DNA from: Plantago ovata
Lineage: Eukaryota > Streptophyta > Magnoliopsida > Lamiales > Plantaginaceae
Length of the DNA: 64,000 bases
Direction: 5' to 3'
Assembly: GCA_028274465.1 (NCBI GenBank)
Contig: CM051457.1
Location: forward strand, 64,232,899 to 64,296,898
Shown in pieces: positions 46,300 through 55,064 of the stretch. The notes beneath the pieces were generated by a model that did no database searches, had not been told where the DNA came from, and saw only the letters and a list, made by a program, of their open reading frames with translations. The translations under genes and the position numbers were made by a program. The first letter of the stretch is position 1. Each line of letters begins with the position of its first letter.

Positions 46300-46450
46300 G
46301 AGATAATAATCCTTGTACTAAGATAATGCAAGTAGCCTCCGGTGAAGTCATTATTATACGTTGATTAGCTGAAAATAATAATAATATTGCCTTTGCCGGA
46401 GGCTTCTTGGACTATCTAAGTTTCAATAAAGGGTTATTTGTATCTGATTA
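46300..46450 (+). ncRNA. Hairpin 11 with C/D-like boxes
   Basis: ATGATGA 46305-46311, hairpin about 46318-46420 with AGATAATGCAAG/CTTGGACTATCT and GCCTCCGG/CCGGAGGC, CTGA at 46444-46447. Outer flanks are not clearly complementary here. The loop side has GTCATTATTATACG as in the related units. Confidence 0.55.
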
Positions 46451-47219
46451 ACTCATACCACTCCTTCAGTGAATGTTCATCTCCGGAGAATGTTTTTATT
46501 ACACACTAAAGGAAAACAAAACAAACTTTCAAATGAAAAAGACAGAGTGTTGTTGTTATAATAACAACTTCACTTATTGAAATTAAAAAACATAGATGTT
46601 CACCGTGATTTTTGAACTTGATACTTCATAATCGACTCAATTCCAATCGTATCGGCAGAATCGAGCCAACATTTCAGTCAATTGACCGCAACACTCAATT
46701 TTATAGATGTACTTGAAAGCTTCGGCACACCCCCTTTCAATGTTTCGTTTTTCCATATTTAATATTTTTTGCTTAAGATCTATAAAATTTAAACGTTTTT
46801 CTGGCAATACATATCGTTCCTTTTTTGCACATATATTAGTTTTGGCATATATATCGTTTCCGTATATAAGTTGGAACGAATATGAAGTCTAAAAAATACA
46901 AAAGAATAATTGAATTGTTTATGCAAATTTTGAAGCAATCACCACAATATTTAGGAAGATACTAACCGAGGATTCTGTCACCACAAAATCCTTTAAAATT
47001 CGAGTGTTTTAAATACAGAAAGAAAATCGAATCAATACCATAATTTGTGTAAAGCGTGTAGTTAAACACATTGCTTTATTTAAACAATTTATTAAAGATG
47101 GAAGGTCTACGCCCTATGCGTATTCCAAAATTTGAAAAATTCGACTTCGAGTATTGAACGTAAATTCATATTAAATCAAGTACCAGTATCAAATGTTGTA
47201 AAAAATAAACGATTAAAGA
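46451..47219. other. No gene seen
   Basis: AT-rich sequence between the hairpin array and the tRNA-like array. A weak foldback near 46470-46560 was seen but is not convincing. The ORF at 46707-46892 has no motif. Confidence 0.5.
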
Positions 47220-47290
47220 GTTGTGGCCGAGTGGAATGTAGTGAGTTTCATCATCCTCACCACCCGGTTTCAATTCCCTCCGGCCACAGC
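47220..47290 (+). ncRNA. tRNA-like unit 1
   Basis: 71 nt with box A-like TGGCCGAGTGG and box B-like GGTTTCAATTCCC. Ends pair (TTGTGGCC/GGCCACAG). An inner hairpin GTAGTGAG/CTCACCAC is seen only in this copy. It is the most divergent complete copy. Resembles a shrunken class II (Ser/Leu) tRNA without a normal anticodon arm. Confidence 0.55.
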
Positions 47291-47756
47291 TTTTAGTTAT
47301 GGATTTTTTTTGTTAAATTCTAAATCGACATTTTGTTAAATTCTCAACAAATAGACAACTTATTTAAATATATAACAATTGTCAAGAAATATAATGACGT
47401 ACTAATGAAAAAAAGTATTGAACGTAACAGTGAGTCTATAATGTACCTGTTTGAGATCACATTTGTTACAAAACCATGCACACTTCACTCACATAAACTA
47501 ACATTTTCTAGAACTAAAGTATAACATTTGGTATATTCCAAAGTAACGATGAAACGTGCTGCTGACACTAAACATGCTAGCAAATTGTAAAAATCATACT
47601 TCATAAATAACCATTTGAAGTAGAATAGTTCTAAAAGTTTAGTCATGCAAAAAAAGGTGTAAACATGAATAATGAATAATCATAAATAAAATAAAATTGA
47701 TATATCATACATCCACGTCTTCATCCAAAATGAAATTTCACACGTCTACGTTTAAT

Positions 47757-47819
47757 GTTGTGGAATGTGGTGATGTTCATGGTATATGCCACCCGGGTTC
47801 AAATCCCTATGGCCACAGC
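47757..47819 (+). pseudogene. tRNA-like unit 2, 5' end missing
   Basis: Same sequence as units 3-5 from GTGGAATGTGGTGATG onward, including box B GGTTCAAATCC, GGCCACAGC and a T tract, but the box A segment TGGCCGAG is absent. Probably inactive. Confidence 0.55.
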
Positions 47820-47989
47820 TTTTTTTTTTTCAATTAAATAATTTATTTTATTAATCACTGATTTAATAATTAATAATCTAGAGTAATTATTACGGAAAAA
47901 AAACTTAATTGTTACCAAATAAAATTAAAAGCATAAAATATGAAATTGACCACCAATACTTGATGTTGTAAACAATGAACGATTGAAAA

Positions 47990-48060
47990 GCTGTGGCCGA
48001 GTGGAATGTGGTGATGTTCATGGTATATGCCACCCGGGTTCAAATCCCTTTGGCCACAGC
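47990..48060 (+). ncRNA. tRNA-like unit 3
   Basis: 71 nt: GCTGTGGCC and GGCCACAGC form a 9-bp terminal stem. Box A TGGCCGAGTGG and box B GGTTCAAATCC fit pol III internal promoters. A long T tract follows, as a pol III terminator would. Preceded by TGATGTTGTAAACAATGAAC, shared with units 4 and 5. Confidence 0.6.
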
Positions 48061-50036
48061 TTTTCTTTTTTTTTTTCAATTAAATGATTTATTCGATTAT
48101 ATGTCACATTTAATAACTCATAATCTACAGTAATTATTACGGAACAAAACTTAATTGTTACTAAATCAATTTAAAAGCATAAAATAAATTAAAGAAACGG
48201 TGTAAACATGAAAAATGAATAAATATAAATAATTAAAATTGATATATCATACATCTACTTCTTCATCCAACATGAATAAATCAACGTGGTAGATAAATAC
48301 GTCTACATCTTTATTGAGAAATACTTAACAAATCAAAAAAATTGTACCACGGCTAACTTGATCATAAAATTTCTTTTTAATATCTTCCAATGTTTTATCC
48401 CAGATTGAATCCAACATAATGTAAGATAGAACTTCGAAGTGTTGATTGATAATTTCGAATTTTAAACATTGGCCAACAATGTTAAAGTCATATAATTAAT
48501 ATCAAATTTATATGATTGGGCACAAAGCCGGTAAATTACATTTAAAAAAAGATACATTGAATATTGAATAATCAGACGAACAACCGTAGCTACGTATCTA
48601 ATTATCAGCAAAACACCTATAACAAAAATCACCATCAACAAAAACTAACTCTGGAATTGAATAATACAAAAAAAAAATTAGGAATACAAAATTTAGTAAT
48701 GAACACGCCATCATATAATTTGCAAACTCCTTCCAACCCCGTTTCTTTACATTTCTTCAAATACAACAACAATCAAGGCATCGAAGCAATCTTGCCACAC
48801 AGTAAGAATCCATCTTCTCTAATATCTTTGTTGTTATTCAACATTTTATAGATACATGTCGCGTAATCGGACATTGGATGATTCACTTCTATTAAAATGT
48901 CTAGAAAAGGTTGTACTCGATGGAAGGTCTTGTACTCGAAAACATCAACCTTAAAAGAAAAATAAAATATCATTAGCGAATGTATAATAGAATACGGATT
49001 GAATAAGAATAAAAAAAATACAGGACTGACTACGAATTGTTAGAGATAATTGCAAGATCAAAACTTTCGTAAAGGCATCCAACATCAAAAAAAAATTAAT
49101 CAAGAAAATTTGACTAATCAATGAGCAGCGAACAATTTCATCAGAATACAAAAACACTGATAAAATCTAACCCAATTAGCATCGAACTTCATCTGTTCAG
49201 TAATGCCGTTCAATGCATCATCCCGGAAAAGAAAAGACAAATCTGAAGACATTCGAACACAAATAAAATATAATTAGCGAATGTATAATAAAATAAGAAT
49301 TGAATAAGAATATAAAAATACATACAATTCAATTATATTAAATAAAACTTACATTTAACATCGCGAAATAGAAATGTATTCTGACTAATCTTCTTGATTA
49401 GTGATAATTGCAAGATCAAAGCTTTCGTAAAAGCATCCAACGTCAAAAATAATTTAATCAAGAAGATTAGACTAATCAATGAGTGAATAATTTAATCAGA
49501 ATACAACAACAATGATTAAAACTAACCCAATTAGCATCGAGCTTCCTTTGGTCAGTAATGTCGTTCAATTCATCATCCCGGAAAAAACAAAGACAAATCT
49601 GCAGTCATAAGAACAAAAATTCCATACCATTAGCGAATGATTAATATAATACGGATTGAATAAGAACAAAAAAATACATACAAATACGGAGATTGATACA
49701 CATGATACAGAATGAGGTTAGCTATATATAAAAAAACGGAGATTGATAGAGAGGATACAGAATGAGGTTAGCTATATATAATAGTTTTTTAGGGTTTAGA
49801 AGATCCTTAATTCATGCAATCTCCGTTTGAATTTTAAAATTACTTACCACATTATGTAAGCACAAAATCTGAACATTCCATATATTTTTATTTTCTGCAT
49901 TGATGAGGCGTGCATGGGAAGAAAGGAAAGACAATAAAAATTAATACTTACCAAAATAACTTAAAGATATTGTTACGAAAAAATATATGAGATCGAACAC
50001 CAATACTTGATGTTGTAAACAATAAACCATTGAAAA
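48061..50036. repeat. AT-rich stretch with about 300-360-bp tandem repeats
   Basis: Between tRNA-like units 3 and 4, the segment ATTAGCGAATGTATAATA...GATTGAATAAGAA recurs near 48970, 49270 and 49630. CATCCAACATCAAAA...TAATCAAGAA recurs near 49075 and 49435. The copies include minus-strand exon-like pieces (for example DDALNGITEQMKFDANW near 49170-49245 and FEYKTFHRVQPFLDIL near 48890-48950), suggesting a small decayed, duplicated gene on the minus strand. Its identity is unknown and the evidence is weak. A 45-bp segment ending GGTTAGCTATATATA is repeated near 49695 and 49740. Confidence 0.45.
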
Positions 50037-50107
50037 GCTGTGGCCGAGTGGAATGTGGTGATGTTCATGGTATATGCCATGCGGGTTCGAATCCCTCTGG
50101 CCACAGC
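50037..50107 (+). ncRNA. tRNA-like unit 4
   Basis: 71 nt, same 9-bp terminal stem, box A TGGCCGAGTGG, box B GGTTCGAATCC (canonical), and a T tract of more than 15 bases directly after. The best pol III consensus of the five. Confidence 0.62.
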
Positions 50108-50288
50108 TTTTGTTTTTTTTTTTTTTTTTGAATTAAATGATTTATTCGATTATATGTCACATTTAATAACTCATAATCTAGAGTAATTATTACGGAAAAA
50201 AACTTAATTGTTACTAAATAAAATTAAAAGCATAAAATATTAAATCGAACACCAATACTTTATGTTGTCAATAATGAACGATTGAAAA

Positions 50289-50359
50289 GCTGTGGCCGAG
50301 TGGAATGTGGTGATGTTCATGGTATATGCCACCCGGGTTCGATTTCCTCTGGCCACAGC
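50289..50359 (+). ncRNA. tRNA-like unit 5
   Basis: 71 nt, 252 bp after unit 4 with shared flanks, box A intact, box B GGTTCGATTTCC slightly altered, T tract after a short spacer. Units 4 and 5 with flanks form a tandem repeat. Confidence 0.58.
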
Positions 50360-50989
50360 TTTTGCAATTTTTTTTTTAATTTATTATTTCCATGAATTTG
50401 CAAAAAAGACTATTCTTAAAATAAAAAACACAAATAATTAAATCACTGATTTATTAAATATCATTTTTCAATAATTAAAATTAATTGTGAATGAATAAAC
50501 TAAAAACAATTAAACTGATTTTCGTAATATAGTGTCTACGAATTTAATTTTAATTCCAGAATATATTTTACCTAGATTTTTTAATTAACATTTTAATTCA
50601 CGTATAAATTAAAAAATATTTATTATTAATTTTAAAATTCAATTTGCCAAGAATTTAATTGACACCGTAATTCAACATTTAATTAATAAACGATTTACTT
50701 TTAAATTCGGAAATCTGTTTTGTTGTATAATAATTCAATTAACATACTATTTTTTAATTGCAGAAATTGTTTTGTTGTATACATTTCGGATTTTTTAATT
50801 TATATATAGCTGGACGTTTTTTATAAGAGGAAGGAGAATTAAAATTACCAAAATTAGATTAATGAAAACTTACCAAAACAAATGAAATTGAATCTTTTCC
50901 ATCCTCTCAAAATTATTGCCACATAGTGTGAAAGCTCTTGAGAATGAAATTGGGAGAGCCTAGACACCTAGCTTTCATGTATATATAGA

Positions 50990-51530
50990 TTTCAGGTTTT
51001 TAGGTAAAAAAACGTACTTTTGATGGGCAACTATGGTAAAGAGAATGAAGTTTGGATGCTTCGTGGTCATCCGTGGTGTATCTAGAAGTTTCCGGACGAG
51101 TTTTGAGGCCTAGGGGACGAGTTTCGAGGCTTAAAGGTCACTAGAAGGCAAAATCGAGTCCAAAAAGGAAACCCAAGCCAAAATCTCGGAGGCCACCGAC
51201 CTGGACGTCCCAGGCGAATCGCCTGGCGTCTGGGGCGGTTTGCCCCCCACGTTTCATCAGCTATATATAGTTTCGCCTATTTTAGTCGTTTTTCATACCT
51301 TTTCACCTTATTTTTAGAGACAAATTCTCCAGAGCTTGTTCTGGGAATTATTAGCATAGAAGACTCTTTTTCTTATTGATTCGGAAGCTTAAGCATAGAG
51401 ATTGGACATCTTTGATTCTCGATTCTTGCTTGTGAGTTAGCAATTCACCGGAAATTGACAACCTTCGTTGGTAACTTGTATCTCACGATTTTACTGCTTT
51501 TGTTTACGGTGAGTCTATGCTAACGAACTG
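50990..51530 (+). other. GC-rich, TATA-containing stretch, possible LTR relic
   Basis: Right of the proposed Helitron end, a stretch with GGCGAATCGCCTGGCGTC and a TATATATAG (about 51263) resembles the promoter part of a plant Gypsy-type LTR. No partner repeat, primer site or coding sequence is in the window, so this stays tentative. Confidence 0.3.
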
Positions 51531-51531
51531 T

Positions 51532-51559
51532 TGTAAAGTCGTAACGTTACGACTTTACA
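51532..51559. repeat. 28-bp perfect palindrome
   Basis: TGTAAAGTCGTAAC is followed at once by its reverse complement GTTACGACTTTACA. The downstream 110 bp hold four TTGTAAA(T/C)-type repeats, including TTATCTTGGTTGTAAATG twice. Confidence 0.9.
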
Positions 51560-51713
51560 CTTGTAAACACTTGTAATCATGATCTGGACAGTTGGAAATC
51601 ATTTACAACCATCATCTATCATTTACAACTTGATTATCTTGGTTGTAAATGGGATTTTCCGTTTACAACTGAGTTATCTTGGTTGTAAATGATAAATTTC
51701 TTTTTTATTAAAA

Positions 51714-51787
51714 AACATTAACGATGGTGAAGATTGAACTCTGGTCGCTGGAGTAAAAGAATCCAACATTACCACTCAGCCACGTTT
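51714..51787 (-). pseudogene. tRNA-like sequence or SINE head
   Basis: Minus strand: box A-like TGGCTGAGTGG, then GGATTCTTTTACTCC and box B-like AGTTCAATCTTC at tRNA spacing, followed by AT-rich sequence. The T arm is poorly paired, so it is a decayed tRNA copy or a tRNA-derived SINE start, not a working tRNA. Confidence 0.45.
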
Positions 51788-51789
51788 TG

Positions 51790-53190
51790 ATGTATGCACA
51801 ATATCAAAAACAATATTACTTAAGCATACAATTTCTCATCCAATTCACAATTTTAAATTTCTTAATCAAAATCAAAGAACTCATTCGCTCATAACCCTAG
51901 CCGTTTATTAAGACAGACTAATTCAAAAATATTGCAGCTTGTTCATCGATTCCTCCCATTGACAAATGTTTTTAAAAATAAAATTCTTCCCAGATTTCGT
52001 CTCCGGCCGAACCCTCGTGACGCAAAAGCACACCGATTGTCTTCTTCTCAGTGACGCAACTCCACATAGATTTAAAAATTTCTCCCATATATCTTCTCCG
52101 CCGCGATAAAATATTTTCAATCCAGATTTCGTCTCGTCTCCGGAATCGAAAGATCGATTGGAATTGCAGTTTCGGCCCTATGTCTTCTACCCCGTCTCGG
52201 TCCTATGTCTTTTTCGCCGATTAGAATTGCAGTTTTCGGATCTTTATTCTACAGGTAAGTGATCATATATATATTTTTTCAATTTAAAAAATGTGTATTA
52301 AGTATTAATTTGAAAACTGTGATCAACTCATGTATGACTTTATTTCATGAATGCAAACATTTATTTTGAATATATCAGGGTTTCTTTACTTATCATTTGT
52401 TGTGCATTCAGTGGTTATACCATTAAGCCTATTGTCTTGTTGTGGTTGAGTGTTGATGTAGACAAAAACAATTAAGAAAAAGGTTGTTAATAATGATGAA
52501 ATACAACAAAAAGTAATCATGAGATTCATTTAAATGAGACTTTTAAGCAAACTCTAAGGAACTTTTGAGTGCATTTCAATTTAGTACATGGATTACTGAT
52601 TCTGTAACATGGATTACTGATTCTTTTTCTTGTTGTGAAATTATTAAAAGTTCTTTCTCATCCAATTCACAAACTAGGCGCCGTGGCACACTTCCAAAAT
52701 TCTGGTTAACAGTATAAGGTCTTTTATGAATAAGATCATTTATATCCTCGCTTTGCCTCAAACAATTTGGGCAACTTGTTCATAAATTTGTTTATATTTT
52801 ACAGCAAGTTTGGGGGATTGGTATAACTGAGAATTTAACTAATTCTGTTGAAAGGTCAAAGAACATTATGTACAACATTTGAACTACTTCTTTAAACTGT
52901 TTTTTTACTGGAGCTTTCCAAATTTGAACTATTATATTCCTTTATTGACTCAGTTGATCTTATCTCTATCCTTGGGGAAGTGGAGATGTCAGTTTGACCA
53001 TTGGAAACTGTAATGCTTTAAATGAAAGGCTATGAATGCTTGCATATACTGCATTGAGACTGTTTAGTGGGTAGATATGTGTCTATATATATCACTACTT
53101 GTTATGTGCTTTTTGTGTGTGCAAAAAAGTTTATTCCATTAACTTCTCTGCATCCTTCTTCCCTTGCTTGTGCCTTCTTCCACCAGAAAG
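51790..53190 (+). other. Leader/intron-like DNA upstream of a decayed host gene
   Basis: CT-rich, exon-like segments occur near 51990-52250, ending at a donor-like CTACAG|GTAAGTG (about 52254). After that the sequence is intron-like. It includes a segment (about 52560-52740) that recurs at 53880-54040 and 62985-63130. No coding exon could be defined. Confidence 0.4.
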
Positions 53191-53191
53191 T

Positions 53192-53725
53192 ATGACCTAC
53201 TACAATACTGGTGCTCACATTTCACCTTCAGATGGCAGTGGCTTGGATAGAATGATACTTTCTCGTTTGCTAAGTATCATTCCCAAACTCACGGTTCATC
53301 CAGTTCCAAAACCTATTTTTTTTGCCAAAACCTAGAGGTCGACCTAAACCCAGAAGAGTGAATCATTGGCTTTCCTCGGAAATTTTCTTTCTTCATAGAA
53401 AGGGAGAGAAGATTGTCCAAGAATATGGTAGCATGGCGTAATGATTCTACACAATATGCTAGCAAGGCGTAATGCCTCCTAGCTGTTCTGCTTCTCCATC
53501 TTTTTCGTTTCTACTCTCCCTCCTTCATAACAGGGATGAAGTAGTTAGATTGTGTCCAAGGCGGTGCATCAAAGCTCGTCTGCCACAGGCCCCCCATACC
53601 CTGAAGTAGTCAATGAGCTCGTTTCTCAGGGACGTGGGTGGATGCTTCCTTCCTTGGAGAACGGAGATAGAAACATACTTTCTGTTGTTATGTTCGACTT
53701 AGATAAAGATCTTTGTAATATTTAG
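53192..53725 (+). pseudogene. Decayed host gene of unknown family, AT-hook-like motif
   Basis: ATG at 53192 opens MTYYNTGAHISPSDGSGLDR followed by MILSRLLSIIPKL. After a T8 run the frame shifts and continues as PKPRGRPKPRRVNHWLSSEI, where PRGRPKPRR resembles an AT-hook or nuclear signal, to a stop at about 53441. A third open piece from about 53550 reads GPPYPEVVNELVSQGRGWML and ends KDLCNI with TAG at 53723-53725. The pieces follow in order in one direction, so this is one broken gene, not three. I do not recognise the family by name; the conserved-looking pieces suggest a plant regulatory protein. The last codons recur at 62792, where the duplicated segment begins. Confidence 0.5.
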
Positions 53726-54906
53726 TATGTGAATGTGATATCAACATTGTAATCTGTTTTTCAGTGAATGAATAAAGATGTGTTGAATGTTGAATACTAT
53801 GTTCTGCATTTTAATTGGCCTTATGTGGATTTCAAATGTGACTTTTAAGTAAACTCTAAGCAACTTTTTGTTGCATTTGAATTTAGTACATGGATCTGTA
53901 ACATGGATTACTGATTATGTTTCTTGTTGTGAAGTTCTTAAAGGTTCTTTCTCATCCAATTCACAAACTAGGCACAGTGGCACACTTCCAAAATTCTGGT
54001 TAACAGGAAAAGGTCTTTTATGAATAAGATCATATATCCGTTTCAACATGGGTCTTTTCCAGAAAGAAAAATTATTTGGTATGTTGTTTGTTCTGTTCTA
54101 GGAAGAAGCATCATTTATGAATAAGATCATTTTTATTTTTTTTGGTTTTGCTGTTTGGATTGGTGAGTCTGAGGGTTATGAAATACTCGTTCAAGTAATG
54201 TGCTATGTTGTAGGGAGAATGAGATGAAGTAATATTCTATTCATGTTTCTTTTGCGTCCTATGGTCACAGTTTTGTGTTATTTGTTGATCTAATTAACTG
54301 TTATCAAGGCTATGTATAAAATTTACTTTTAGTTGAATCAAAGTTGTGCCGTTTTATTATCATTTACTATTATTTTTTTTATTGTATTGTATTTAGTAAT
54401 ATTGTGTGAAAATGATCTATTGCATAAAATAAAAGAGAAGAAAACAAATAAGAGCAAATAAATAGACATAGCCTTTTCATTGAAATCATGTAAGCATAGC
54501 AGAAACCAGTACATTGATTCCAAAAGACTTAAAAATATAACCAAATCTGAAAATAAAAGAATGGCCTAGACCATGCCACTCTTCACCTGAGCAATGGTCC
54601 CTGAGATCCTGGCACACATTGTTCATGATCTCAGGATGAGATACCACACTGATCTCCATGAGAGCAACCTTGATGTCAGTTGCCTGCTGGCTCACCTCAA
54701 TATGCTCAAACCACACAATAGATAGCCTTGATGCCAGGTCAGTAGCTTGCCAAAATGGACCTCTCCTATTGCAGTTCCCTAGCATGAGCCTTGAACTGCA
54801 TGATACATCTTGAATGTTGAGTCTGATACTGTCACCAATGGTCCAGGTGACCTTAGGCTCGTAGTTGAACTTGGCAGGATAAGAAACAGAGGCAGAGGAG
54901 GCCATT
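53695..54906. repeat. Duplicated segment, copy A
   Basis: Matches 62792-64000 almost base for base, with scattered substitutions and small indels; the offset is 9097 at the left and 9094 at the right. Contains the last codons of the decayed host gene and the 139-residue ORF. Confidence 0.92.
54486..54905 (-). CDS. Hypothetical 139-residue protein
   Basis: Opens at 54905 (MASSASVSYPAKFNYEPKV) and stops at 54486. It has no signal peptide at the N-terminus. The C-terminal 25 residues (FIFRFGYIFKSFGINVLVSA) are hydrophobic and could be a membrane segment. The middle contains four cysteines (VSCSSRLMLGNC, VCQDLRDHC). The product is not recognised. A second copy at 63580-63999 has a stop codon, so either only this copy works or neither is a real gene. 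It lies head-on to the decayed gene at 53192-53725. Confidence 0.45.
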   Translation of the reverse strand: MASSASVSYPAKFNYEPKVTWTIGDSIRLNIQDVSCSSRLMLGNCNRRGPFWQATDLASRLSIVWFEHIEVSQQATDIKVALMEISVVSHPEIMNNVCQDLRDHCSGEEWHGLGHSFIFRFGYIFKSFGINVLVSAMLT

Positions 54907-55064
54907 TTAAATTTATTTTTTCTTTCTTTTTGTATATGAAAATTTCTTGAATGTGAGTTGTGATGAATCCTGACCCCTTTCTATTGGCCAATGAATCCGG
55001 CTATCCTATGCTGTGGCTTTTCAAATAAACCATCTGCAGTATTTACCATGCAAAAAAGCTGCTT
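54907..55064. other. Short flank between the ORF and the Copia remnant
   Basis: Presumed 5' flank of the 139-residue ORF; it includes a T-rich stretch (TTTATTTTTTCTTTC) and no other feature. TGCTT directly left of 55065 is the candidate target duplicate of the retroelement; its partner is not in the window. Confidence 0.4.

Larger units (their letters stand above)
42455..46450 (+). ncRNA. Candidate spliced non-coding transcript carrying a hairpin array
   Basis: Downstream of the TATA box a CT-rich, leader-like stretch (42460-42720) is followed by ATGGGTAACAAAATCAAG, which opens only about ten codons, and by donor-like sites TTG|GTAAGTAT (42797), ACG|GTGAGT (42941) and CTG|GTGAGT (43108). No long ORF follows. 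From 43856 on, about eleven imperfect hairpins occur in a row, several framed by box C/D-like motifs on the plus strand. This looks like a host transcript for small structured RNAs: a snoRNA-type cluster or a miRNA-type cluster. Transcription and splicing are inferred from sequence signals only. The start may derive from a captured host gene. Confidence 0.45.
31711..50989 (-). mobile_element. Helitron (rolling-circle transposon), proposed extent about 19.3 kb
   Basis: In minus-strand orientation the 3' end is CTAG at 31711-31714 followed by T, with a 7-bp hairpin CCGTGGC/GCCACGG just inside. It encodes a Helitron Rep/helicase and an RPA-like protein on the minus strand, the usual plant Helitron pair. 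The right boundary is proposed at 50989 because the minus strand there reads A|TCTATATATACATGAAAG, a typical Helitron 5' end, and joining the flanks restores an AT target (A at 31710, T at 50990). If correct, the plus-strand hairpin array and tRNA-like array are Helitron cargo. The left end is well supported, the right end only moderately. Confidence 0.6.

Noticed and set aside
48564-48851. 95-residue Asn/Gln-rich ORF
   Set aside because: Composition follows the AT-rich DNA; no support from repeats or motifs.
50990-51530. Complete solo LTR
   Set aside because: TG/CA ends with a flanking target duplication could not be found, so only a possible relic is reported.
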